The notes under the pieces are model-generated. The model was given only the letters and a program-made list of their open reading frames with translations, was not told where the DNA came from and did no database searches. DNA of 64,000 bases from Lactobacillus gallinarum DSM 10532 = JCM 2011 (GTDB taxonomy: Bacteria; Bacillota; Bacilli; Lactobacillales; Lactobacillaceae): the NCBI RefSeq assembly GCF_001434975.1, contig NZ_AZEL01000007.1:1-64000 (forward strand). Direction: 5' to 3'. Every line of letters starts with the position of its first letter. Positions within the stretch are counted from its first letter, which is position 1. Made by a program: the position numbers and the translations under genes. Shown in pieces: positions 55,627 to 64,000 of this stretch.

Positions 55627-56784
55627 GTGCGTGAAATTTATTTGGATAACGCTGCGACTACTCCTATGTCTCCTAAGGTAATTGATGTAATTACTGATGA
55701 AATGAAAAATGATTTTGGTAATGCATCAAGTACTTATGAGTTGGGACGTCAAGCAAGAAATGTGATTGATCGAGCTCGTCATCAAATTGCTGCAAGTATT
55801 AATGCTAAAGATAATGAAATTATCTTTACATCCGGTGGCTCAGAAAGTAATAATACTGCCATTTTTGGTACAGCATACAGTCGAAAAAATATTGGTAAGA
55901 AGATTATTACCACGCAAATTGAACATCCTTCAGTTTTAAATCCTATGAAGCGATTAGAAGATGAAGGCTACAACGTTGTCTATTTAAATGTTGATGAGAC
56001 GGGACATATTTCTTTAGATGAACTGAAAAAAGAATTAACGCCAGATACAATTTTAGTATCGATTATGGCCGTAAATAATGAAGTAGGTTCCATTATGCCA
56101 CTTAAAGAAATTGGCGAATTGGTCAAAGAGAGCAATGCATATTTCCATGTCGATAATGTTCAAGGCATGGGAACGATTGATATTGATGTCAAAGCAATGA
56201 ATATTGATTTATTATCAGTATCTGCTCATAAAATTAATGGACCAAAATTCTTAGGATTTTTGTATGAGAATTCTGATATTGATTTGCCAAATTTGGTTTT
56301 AGGCGGTGAACAGGAGACTAAACGTCGTGCTGGAACTGAAAATGTACCCGGTATTGCTGGCTTTGGCGAAGCAGTTAAAGAACTGACCAATATTGGTCAT
56401 GATGATCTTCAGGCAAAATATGCGCATTTCCAAGATCTTATTTTGAACCAACTTGATCAAAATAAGATTGATTATAAAATCAATGGAGGTCATGGTCCTG
56501 GATATTCTCACCATGTCTTAAATCTATGGTTTAAGGGTATTTCTACTACTTCATTACAAACTAATTTAGATTTAAACGGTTATGCTGTCTCAGGTGGTTC
56601 CGCATGTACCGCAGGGTCACTTGAACCTTCACATGTATTAATTGCATGTTTTGGTGCAGATTCTCCTCGAATTAATGAATCAATTCGTATTTCGTTTGGG
56701 CGGTATAATACAGATGAAGAAGTAGAATCATTTGCTGAAAATCTGGTAAAAATTGTTCAAAGAATTCAATCTAAAAGAAAATAG
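55627..56784 (+). CDS. iscS: Cysteine desulfurase paired with MnmA (IscS family)
   Basis: PLP enzyme of 385 residues that mobilises cysteine sulfur. Visible are the N-terminal YLDNAATTPM, the PLP-lysine region SVSAHKINGPKF and the long active-site loop with SGGSACTAGSLEPSHVL. A GTG start is used. It is distinct from the enzyme at 8446. With the DUF1831 gene between, it lies upstream of mnmA, so it is likely the sulfur donor for tRNA 2-thiouridine. Confidence 0.94.
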   Translation: MREIYLDNAATTPMSPKVIDVITDEMKNDFGNASSTYELGRQARNVIDRARHQIAASINAKDNEIIFTSGGSESNNTAIFGTAYSRKNIGKKIITTQIEHPSVLNPMKRLEDEGYNVVYLNVDETGHISLDELKKELTPDTILVSIMAVNNEVGSIMPLKEIGELVKESNAYFHVDNVQGMGTIDIDVKAMNIDLLSVSAHKINGPKFLGFLYENSDIDLPNLVLGGEQETKRRAGTENVPGIAGFGEAVKELTNIGHDDLQAKYAHFQDLILNQLDQNKIDYKINGGHGPGYSHHVLNLWFKGISTTSLQTNLDLNGYAVSGGSACTAGSLEPSHVLIACFGADSPRINESIRISFGRYNTDEEVESFAENLVKIVQRIQSKRK

Positions 56785-56831
56785 TTGCTTTTAAAAAGAA
56801 AGTAACTTATTATAAATAAGTGAGGAAAAAT

Positions 56832-57173
56832 ATGGCAAATATAGTTGTGATTAATGGTGATAAACGTAAGTTTACTTTAAATCCAGAGTTAAAACTTTAT
56901 GCTTTAATTGATGCTGGTTTTGTGAAGACTGCTAAGGGTAATTTTAATTATGAACATCCTTTGTATAATGATTCACCTTATAATGCACCAACTAAGTTAA
57001 AGATGACTGTTAATAAGGATTTATCTCATTTAACGATGGTTGTTACTGATCGCAATGGTTTGCAAAAGGTTAATATTTTTAAAAACAAGCAATTAGCGCC
57101 AACTGTAGATCTTTTAGATTACATTTTGAAGGATCTTGAAGAGCGTAAGATATTGCTTGAGGTAAAGGATTGA
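56832..57173 (+). CDS. DUF1831-family protein
   Basis: A 113-residue soluble protein I recognise as DUF1831, a lactobacillar family found between cysteine desulfurase and mnmA. No catalytic motif is visible. The ATG at 56832 is used because GAGG lies about 7 bp upstream; a GTG at 56820 would overlap that site. Position suggests a role in tRNA thiolation, perhaps as a sulfur carrier adaptor, but there is no conserved cysteine to support a carrier role. Confidence 0.78.
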   Translation: MANIVVINGDKRKFTLNPELKLYALIDAGFVKTAKGNFNYEHPLYNDSPYNAPTKLKMTVNKDLSHLTMVVTDRNGLQKVNIFKNKQLAPTVDLLDYILKDLEERKILLEVKD

Positions 57174-57177
57174 TTGA

Positions 57178-58308
<1,131 letters not shown>

Positions 58309-58320
58309 AATGAATTTTAA

Positions 58321-58354
58321 AAAAGGACGTTCGAATTTTCGAACGCCCTTTTCT
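58321..58354 (+). terminator. Terminator after mnmA
   Basis: Stem AAGG-CGTTCGAA / TTCGAACG-CCTT with one mismatch and a T-rich tail. Confidence 0.88.
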
Positions 58355-58400
58355 TTGTGCTAAACTAGTTATATCAATTAAACATGTTTGGGGGATAAAA

Positions 58401-59060
58401 ATGCAAATTTATTTTGTTCGTCATGGTAAAACTGAATGGAATTTAGCAAGTCGTTTTCAAGGTGGACATGGTGATTCACCACTCTTGCCACAAAGCTTAA
58501 AAGATATAAAGAAGTTAGGTGAACATTTAAAAGGAACTAAGTTTAGAGGTATTTTTGCTAGTCCTTTAGATCGTGCCTTTAATACTGCTCAAGGTATTGA
58601 TAATGCTATGAATGCCAACTTGCCAGTAGTGATTGATGAACGATTACGTGAATTTAACTTAGGTGATATGGAAGGAATGAAATTTGCGGAAGCAGAAAAG
58701 AAGTTTCCTGAGCAAATGAACAACTTTTGGCATCATCCGGATAAGTATGATCCCACCGAATTACATGGTGAAGATTATGAACATGTAATTGCTCGTGGCA
58801 AGTCTTTTGCTAAAGAAATGGCTGAAAGATTCCCGAATGATGATGATAAAGTATTAGCAGTCAGTCATGGAGCAGCTTTATCAGCAATTATGGGTGGTTT
58901 GTTAGGCTATCCTTTAAAAGATATTCGTAAAAATGGCGGTTTAAGCAATACCAGTTTAACAGTACTTGAAACGCTTGATGGTGGTAAGACTTTTAAACCA
59001 GTTGTTTGGAACGAAACTAGTTATTTAGGCAGAAAGTTATCAAAGACGGATTCACTGTAA
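58401..59060 (+). CDS. Histidine phosphatase (phosphoglycerate mutase-like)
   Basis: A 219-residue member of the histidine phosphatase superfamily. The catalytic RHGKTEWN is at residues 7-14, the second arginine region is SPLDRAFNTA, and the second histidine is in VSHGAALSAIMG. Length and motifs suit a GpmB/PhoE-type broad phosphatase rather than glycolytic mutase. Its stop overlaps the TPR gene by one base. Confidence 0.9.
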   Translation: MQIYFVRHGKTEWNLASRFQGGHGDSPLLPQSLKDIKKLGEHLKGTKFRGIFASPLDRAFNTAQGIDNAMNANLPVVIDERLREFNLGDMEGMKFAEAEKKFPEQMNNFWHHPDKYDPTELHGEDYEHVIARGKSFAKEMAERFPNDDDKVLAVSHGAALSAIMGGLLGYPLKDIRKNGGLSNTSLTVLETLDGGKTFKPVVWNETSYLGRKLSKTDSL

Positions 59061-59704
59061 TGGATAAAAAAATTGCACAGCTTTATGATAATGGCAAGGT
59101 TGATCAGGCGATTCATTTATTAGTTCAAAAAATTGATCAAAAACCACAGAATATTGAAAACTATTTGCAATTATCAACTTATTTAATTGAACAAGGTAGT
59201 GTAGATCAGGCACAGCAGCTGTTGGAACAAGCGCAGCACTTAGTTAAAAAGCCGCAAAAGTTAAATTACAATTTAGCTGTTAGCTACTATATGCAGGGTG
59301 ATTTTGATAAAGCTTTGGCATTATTGGACCAAATTCCTAATGACGATTTGACTTTATATCAGAAGGCATTAACTTATTTAAAATTAGGTCAGAGCCAAAA
59401 AGCTCTTGCGTATGCTTTAACAATCAAAAAAGTTGATGATAAGGTGCAAGAATTATTAGGGGATATTTGGATGAGCTTAGGCGAAAATGCTCAAGCCCAG
59501 CAAGCCTATCTCATGATTCCTAAAGATAGGCGAACAGCTAAGATATATTTCTTGCTTGGTGTTTCTACCATGGAAAAAGATCGAACTCAGGCAGAAGCAT
59601 ATTTTGCAAAAGCGAAAGCAATGGATGAAAAATACTATAAGCGGGCAATGGATCAATATGCTTCAATTATGAAAATGCTGAATGATAAGGAAAAGAAAAA
59701 GTAA
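59060..59704 (+). CDS. Tetratricopeptide-repeat protein
   Basis: A 214-residue protein made of TPR-like helical pairs (NYLQLSTYLIEQGSVDQAQQLL; NLAVSYYMQGDFDKALALLDQI; FLLGVSTMEKDRTQAEAYF). There is no signal peptide or membrane segment. It overlaps the genes on both sides by one base (phosphatase and recD2), so it is translated with them. Partners are unknown. Confidence 0.85.
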   Translation: MDKKIAQLYDNGKVDQAIHLLVQKIDQKPQNIENYLQLSTYLIEQGSVDQAQQLLEQAQHLVKKPQKLNYNLAVSYYMQGDFDKALALLDQIPNDDLTLYQKALTYLKLGQSQKALAYALTIKKVDDKVQELLGDIWMSLGENAQAQQAYLMIPKDRRTAKIYFLLGVSTMEKDRTQAEAYFAKAKAMDEKYYKRAMDQYASIMKMLNDKEKKK

Positions 59705-62058
59705 TGAGCGAATTCACCGGTAAAATTAACGGGATTGTTTTTGAAAATGATAAAGATTTATATAAAATCCTCGATGTTGAAATCATTGGTTCACTCGAAA
59801 ATTATTCACGTAGCGAAATTAAGGTAACTGGTAATTTTGGTGATGTGCAAATTGGTAGTAGCTATCGCTTCGATGGTAAACTGGTTATGCATGAAAAATT
59901 CGGTTTACAATTTCGCGCTAATAGCTATAAGCCGATCATGCCTCATGAAGAAGGCTCACTCACTAATTATTTGAGTTCTAATAAATTCCCAGGTATTGGT
60001 AAAAAAACAGCGGGTACCATTATTGAAGAATTGGGATTAAATGCTTTAGATGTTTTAAAAGAAAATCCTGCTAAAATCGACACGTTATCTTTAACTAAAA
60101 AGCAAAAAGATAGCTTATTGTCGGGTCTAAATTCGATGGATTCTTATTCTGAAATCGTCTTAAAACTAGCTCAATATGGAATAAGGAAACAGGTAGCCGC
60201 TAGGATTTACCAATGTTATCATGGAGCAGCTCTAGATAAATTAAAAGAGGATCCTTATGCTGCCGTTAATGAAATTACAGGTTATGCATTTAAAACAGCA
60301 GATACCATCGGCAAGCAATTGGAGATACCCAATGATGATCCAAGAAGAATAAATGGGGCCATTTATCAGGTTCTGCTAGACGCTTTGAGTGGTGAAGGCA
60401 ATACTTATGTTCCACTATCCGATTTACTGACTGGTGCTAAAGAATTATTGCAAATCCCACAATTTGATCCAATTGCGATTTGTGTAAATGAATTGCAGAA
60501 AAAGGGCAAAGTAATAGTTGATGGTGAAAATGCTTTTTTACAAAATATTTATCAAACAGAGGTCGATATTGCCCGTTCTATGAAGAGTTTGGTGGAAAGT
60601 AGAAAAGCACAGGATGATGAACAGTATAGCGATAAGAAAATTGAACAAGCTATCGAGGATGCGGAGCAAGAATTAAAAATTAAGTATGATGACACACAGA
60701 AGCTTGCTATCAAGAATGCTTTGAACAATCCTATTTCAATTTTGACAGGTGGTCCTGGGACAGGTAAAACCACTATTATCAATGGGATATTGCTAGCATT
60801 AAGAAAATTGGCAGAAATACCTGCTTCATCGCTATATAGTGAAGATCCACCATTTTTATTAGCAGCGCCAACTGGTAGAGCTGCTAAGAGAATGGGAGAA
60901 ATAACCGGAATTAGTGCCAAAACGATTCATCGACTTCTAGGGTTAGGCATTGGAGACGCAAATGCTGAAGATCTAAATGAGCTAAATGGTGAAATTTTGA
61001 TCATCGATGAGATGTCTATGGTTGACATGTTCTTGTTTAAGCAGCTTCTTTCTAGCATTAACCAAACTCGTCATATTGTGTTTGTAGGAGATAAGGATCA
61101 GTTACCTTCTGTCGGTGCGGGGAACGTATTTAGCGATTTAATTAAGTCACATGCTTTTCCGACTACAGTTTTAAAGCAAATTCACCGACAAGGGGATGAG
61201 TCAACGATTATTACGCTGGCTCACGATGTAAATGAGGGCAGAGACCAACAAGCTTTATTTAAGAAGACTAAGAATTATTCATTTATTAGCTGTAGACCTG
61301 AGTTGGTGGGGGATGCAGTAGGACAAATTGTCAAATTAGCTTTAAAACGTGGCTTTGATAAGGATGATGTCCAAGTATTGAGTGCCATGTATCATGGTAG
61401 CGGCGGAGTAAACAATTTAAATGATGTTATTCAAGAAATAATGAATCCGCCTAAAGCTAAGAGTAAATTTTTAGAAGTACGCAATGAAATTTTCAGAATT
61501 GGCGATCGAATTTTACAATTGCAAAATAATCCTGAAAAAGATATCTATAATGGCCAAATTGGTAAAATAATTAGTATCGATGAAGATAATTCTAAAGAAT
61601 GCATGGTTGCTAATTTTGATGACCGGGAAGTAAGTTTTGGTAAAAAAGATTTAACTGATTTAACCAGAGCGTATGCGATTACTATTCATAAGTCACAAGG
61701 TTCAGAATTTCCATTAGTTATCTTGAATTTGACTATGCAGAACTATGTGATGCTTAAACGAAATTTGCTTTATACGGCGGTTACTCGAGCTGAGAAAAAT
61801 TTGGTTTTAGTAGGAGATCCACGAGCCTTTGCAGCAGCTTTTAATACGCCAGGAAATGATCGAAAAACTGGATTGTCAGATAAAATCTGTGCTCAATTGG
61901 GTATTAAAGTTACTGAAACTAGTGAAGAAAAAACAAAAGATGAAGTTGCAGCACCTGAATCTGAAAAACAAGAACCAGAGGATTATATTTTGACGCCTGA
62001 AAAGATTTATTCAGGTGAGATAGATCCAATGATTGGAATGGAAAATATTAAATTATAA
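59704..62058 (+). CDS. recD2: ATP-dependent DNA helicase RecD2
   Basis: Superfamily 1B 5'-3' helicase of 784 residues. The N-terminal part carries an OB-like region and helix-hairpin-helix motifs (NKFPGIGKKTAGTII), then the helicase core with Walker A GGPGTGKTTII around residue 351, DEMSMVD (Walker B) and, near the C terminus, AITIHKSQGSEFP and LLYTAVTRAEKNLVLVG. There are no RecB/RecC partners here, typical of RecD2, which acts in replication-fork repair. Confidence 0.96.
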   Translation: MSEFTGKINGIVFENDKDLYKILDVEIIGSLENYSRSEIKVTGNFGDVQIGSSYRFDGKLVMHEKFGLQFRANSYKPIMPHEEGSLTNYLSSNKFPGIGKKTAGTIIEELGLNALDVLKENPAKIDTLSLTKKQKDSLLSGLNSMDSYSEIVLKLAQYGIRKQVAARIYQCYHGAALDKLKEDPYAAVNEITGYAFKTADTIGKQLEIPNDDPRRINGAIYQVLLDALSGEGNTYVPLSDLLTGAKELLQIPQFDPIAICVNELQKKGKVIVDGENAFLQNIYQTEVDIARSMKSLVESRKAQDDEQYSDKKIEQAIEDAEQELKIKYDDTQKLAIKNALNNPISILTGGPGTGKTTIINGILLALRKLAEIPASSLYSEDPPFLLAAPTGRAAKRMGEITGISAKTIHRLLGLGIGDANAEDLNELNGEILIIDEMSMVDMFLFKQLLSSINQTRHIVFVGDKDQLPSVGAGNVFSDLIKSHAFPTTVLKQIHRQGDESTIITLAHDVNEGRDQQALFKKTKNYSFISCRPELVGDAVGQIVKLALKRGFDKDDVQVLSAMYHGSGGVNNLNDVIQEIMNPPKAKSKFLEVRNEIFRIGDRILQLQNNPEKDIYNGQIGKIISIDEDNSKECMVANFDDREVSFGKKDLTDLTRAYAITIHKSQGSEFPLVILNLTMQNYVMLKRNLLYTAVTRAEKNLVLVGDPRAFAAAFNTPGNDRKTGLSDKICAQLGIKVTETSEEKTKDEVAAPESEKQEPEDYILTPEKIYSGEIDPMIGMENIKL

Positions 62059-62062
62059 AAAG

Positions 62063-62106
62063 AAGCTAAGATAATCATTCATCTGAATGAAAACCTTAGC
62101 TTTTTT
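62063..62106. terminator. Bidirectional terminator between recD2 and the lipid kinase gene
   Basis: Outer stem AAGCTAAG / CTTAGCTT and inner stem TCATTCA / TGAATGA, with A and T runs on the two sides. It serves the convergent genes. Confidence 0.85.
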
Positions 62107-62108
62107 GC

Positions 62109-63056
62109 TTATTTCAACAAATTAAAGTGATCTATTTTAAATGTTAATTTAAAATCTTGGGCGTCATAATCTTCACCGTCAATTTGTGCAAACTCTGGCT
62201 TTTGAGTTGTAACTTGAATCTCTTTAGCCTCTATATAGTGAAATTGGGGAGCATTTACATGTGATCCATCTTTTAATAATTTGTCAAAAAGATGGATAAA
62301 TTTGAATAAGTTGGGCTTTTCTACGATCACAGTATCTAAATGATGACTGTAAATGTCAGCTTTGGGTAAAATCGCAATTCCACCACCAAAATATGGATGA
62401 TTGGTAGTAGTCACGAAATAAGCATCCCCGTAGCGCACAGTTTCATTTGCCGTTTTGATCGTAACCGTAAATGTATTCTGTTTTGCAAGAGCTTTAATAA
62501 TATTTAAGCCATAAATCAAATTACCAAAATTAACATGATTTAACTTTTTCTTTAGTTTCTCATTATTGCTTTCATGAACCACAAATGCGTCAAAGCCGAT
62601 TCCAAAATTATTAACAAAATAACCATGCGGCATTTTAGCTATATTTGAAGTAAAGAATCCGCAATCAACGCGTTCCGGCTCGGGATCTTGCAATAAATTA
62701 TTAACTAGTTGCAAAGGATCGTTAGTTAATCCAGCTCCTTGCGCAAAATCATTGCCAGTTCCAGCAGGTAAATATGTTATGGGTGTTTCAGGGAAATTTG
62801 ATCTTTTAATACCATTTAAAGCCTCATTGAAAGATCCATCACCACCCACAACGATTAAAATATCATTTGAGTTAGGATTTTTATTGGCATAATCTTCAGC
62901 CAACTTAATGAGTTCGCCAGGATAATTGCTCTTTTTATGACTAAATGGAATATTTAGATTATTTAATACCTTTTGCAAGGAATGGTCAGCTGCAACAGCA
63001 TTTCCATTTCCAGCTACTTCATTAACTAATAAATGTACTTTAATTTTTTTATTCAT
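62109..63056 (-). CDS. Diacylglycerol kinase-family lipid kinase
   Basis: A 315-residue DAGK-catalytic-domain protein (DgkB/YegS type), which phosphorylates diacylglycerol or a related lipid at the membrane. Motifs are VNEVAGNGNA at the N terminus, VVGGDGSFNEALNG around residue 72 and PAGTGNDFAQG around residue 98. I use the ATG at 63056; a TTG 15 bp upstream is the alternative. Neither has a clear ribosome site. It lies just after the RNase J terminator on the minus strand. Confidence 0.88.
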   Translation of the reverse strand: MNKKIKVHLLVNEVAGNGNAVAADHSLQKVLNNLNIPFSHKKSNYPGELIKLAEDYANKNPNSNDILIVVGGDGSFNEALNGIKRSNFPETPITYLPAGTGNDFAQGAGLTNDPLQLVNNLLQDPEPERVDCGFFTSNIAKMPHGYFVNNFGIGFDAFVVHESNNEKLKKKLNHVNFGNLIYGLNIIKALAKQNTFTVTIKTANETVRYGDAYFVTTTNHPYFGGGIAILPKADIYSHHLDTVIVEKPNLFKFIHLFDKLLKDGSHVNAPQFHYIEAKEIQVTTQKPEFAQIDGEDYDAQDFKLTFKIDHFNLLK

Positions 63057-63077
63057 ATATCTTATATTCAAAATAAA

Positions 63078-63095
63078 AGACTCCCGAAGGAGTCT
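63078..63095 (-). terminator. Terminator of the RNase J gene (UUCG tetraloop)
   Basis: On the minus strand AGACTC-CTTCGG-GAGTCT forms a stem closed by a stable cUUCGg tetraloop, followed by TTTATTTT at 63070-63077. Confidence 0.85.
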
Positions 63096-63101
63096 AATTT
63101 T

Positions 63102-64000
63102 TTATTTCTTTTCAATAATAATTGGCAAAATCATTGGTCGCCGTTCAGTCTTAGAGTAAAGGAAATCAGAAAGATTTTCAGAAATTGCCTTCTTGATATC
63201 ACTTTCTTTAGGCTTGTCTGATTTAGCCATTTCATTTCGAAGAACGTGGTAGACGTGCTTTTGTGCTTGGTTAATCAGTTCAGTTGATTCACGCATGTAG
63301 ACGAAACCACGACTGAGAATATCAGGACCAGCTAAGACACGTTTATATTTGTAATCAACAGTTGCTACAGCGACAACCAAACCTTCTTCTGAAAGAATTT
63401 GACGATCGTGTACGACAACATTACCAACATCTGCAGTACCCGAAGTATCAACATAAACATCGCCTGCAGGGATTCTACCAGCAATTCTAGCTCCATTTGG
63501 CCCAAAACAAACAACTTCACCGTTGGACAACACGAAAGTATTTTCAGCAGGTACACCAGCTTCTTGTGCTAACTGTGTATGAATAACCTGCATTCTGTAC
63601 TCACCGTGAACTGGAATCATGTACTTAGGCTTAGATAAGCGAACCATCATCTTTAATTCTTCTTGACCACCGTGACCAGAAGTGTGGACGTTGTTAACAC
63701 GACCATGAATGACATTAGCGCCGCCTTCCATTAATTTGTTAATTAAGTGGTTAACGCTCAATGTGTTTCCTGGAATAGGGTTAGAAGAGAAGATAACTGT
63801 ATCGCCAGGCTGTAAAGTTATTTGTCTGTGAGTACCATTGGCAATTCTTGAAAGAGCTGCTAATGGTTCACCTTGTGATCCAGTACATAGAATCATAACT
63901 TTGTCAGGTGGCAGCTTGTTAATCTCTTCTGCATCAACAATTAAATCCTTTGGAACATTTAAGTATCCTAAATCGATTCCGTTATCTACACCATTTTCCA
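63102..64000 (-). CDS. RNase J-family ribonuclease (5' partial)
   Basis: The C-terminal part (about 299 residues) of a metallo-beta-lactamase/beta-CASP ribonuclease; the start lies beyond the window and the frame is open to base 64000. Visible beta-CASP motifs are ILCTGSQGEPLAALSRIA, the SGHGGQEE motif and VHGEYRM, followed by the RNase J C-terminal domain ending RRPMILPIIIE. It processes and degrades RNA in the cytoplasm. RNase J1 or J2 cannot be told apart here. Confidence 0.93.
   Translation of the reverse strand, partial: ENGVDNGIDLGYLNVPKDLIVDAEEINKLPPDKVMILCTGSQGEPLAALSRIANGTHRQITLQPGDTVIFSSNPIPGNTLSVNHLINKLMEGGANVIHGRVNNVHTSGHGGQEELKMMVRLSKPKYMIPVHGEYRMQVIHTQLAQEAGVPAENTFVLSNGEVVCFGPNGARIAGRIPAGDVYVDTSGTADVGNVVVHDRQILSEEGLVVAVATVDYKYKRVLAGPDILSRGFVYMRESTELINQAQKHVYHVLRNEMAKSDKPKESDIKKAISENLSDFLYSKTERRPMILPIIIEKK

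Overview
This window is chromosomal DNA of a low-GC Lactobacillus, most likely of the acidophilus/helveticus/crispatus group. The evidence is the complete mraZ-to-divIVA division and wall cluster in lactobacillar order, a 6S RNA of the Lacto-usp type beside a usp gene, SLAP wall-binding domains, lactobacillar DUF families (DUF2969, DUF3397, DUF4044) and two T-box leaders. The many broken genes between about 12.4 and 28.5 kb would fit a host-restricted or dairy lineage such as L. helveticus, but the species cannot be fixed by reading alone.

Layout. (1) 1-10.8 kb is core: the end of an MreB/Mbl paralog, yidD, a DUF2969 gene and rodA. On the minus strand lie usp, a small membrane protein, 6S RNA, rarA, a YueI-family gene and rpsD with a structured leader. 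Then come ezrA and a cysteine desulfurase-thiI pair. (2) 10.9-28.5 kb is accessory. It holds seven paralogous Rgg/RRNPP-like regulators, called R1-R7 here (R2 and R6 broken). Set among them are an rsuA-type pseudouridine synthase, a large SEC10/PgrA-SLAP surface protein, a broken antitoxin and an unrecognised 196-residue protein. These are followed by a gtrA-gtrB-membrane glycosyltransferase operon (third gene broken), a flavinylated fumarate/urocanate reductase-like enzyme and a secreted GDPD-SLAP protein (frameshifted). (3) 28.5-36.7 kb is core: T-box-valS, folC, a HAD phosphatase, radC and mreBCD. (4) 36.6-50.8 kb is the dcw cluster: DUF4044 (minus strand), DUF3397, mraZ, rsmH, ftsL, ftsI, mraY, murD, murG, divIB, ftsA, ftsZ, sepF, ylmG, ylmH and divIVA. 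(5) 50.8-64 kb is core: T-box-ileS, a cold-shock-like gene, a NUDIX hydrolase, mtnN, cysteine desulfurase-DUF1831-mnmA, a histidine phosphatase, a TPR protein and recD2. On the minus strand are a diacylglycerol kinase-like gene and the C-terminal half of an RNase J.

Main observation. Three promoters in the accessory block, those of R3-R4, R5-R6-R7 and gtrA-gtrB, carry the same 22-bp inverted repeat AAATCTTC-N6-GAAGATTT (one copy with two mismatches in its left arm). In all three, the right edge of the repeat lies exactly 24 bp before a -10-like hexamer, and the -35 position is a poor match to consensus. This is the geometry expected of an activator-dependent promoter. It suggests that this duplicated Rgg-like family regulates itself and a surface-glycosylation operon, with a SLAP surface protein between the two regulator blocks. 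R3/R5, R4/R6 and R2/R7 look like paired duplicates. R2 is broken by an exact 11-bp tandem duplication that could in principle revert.
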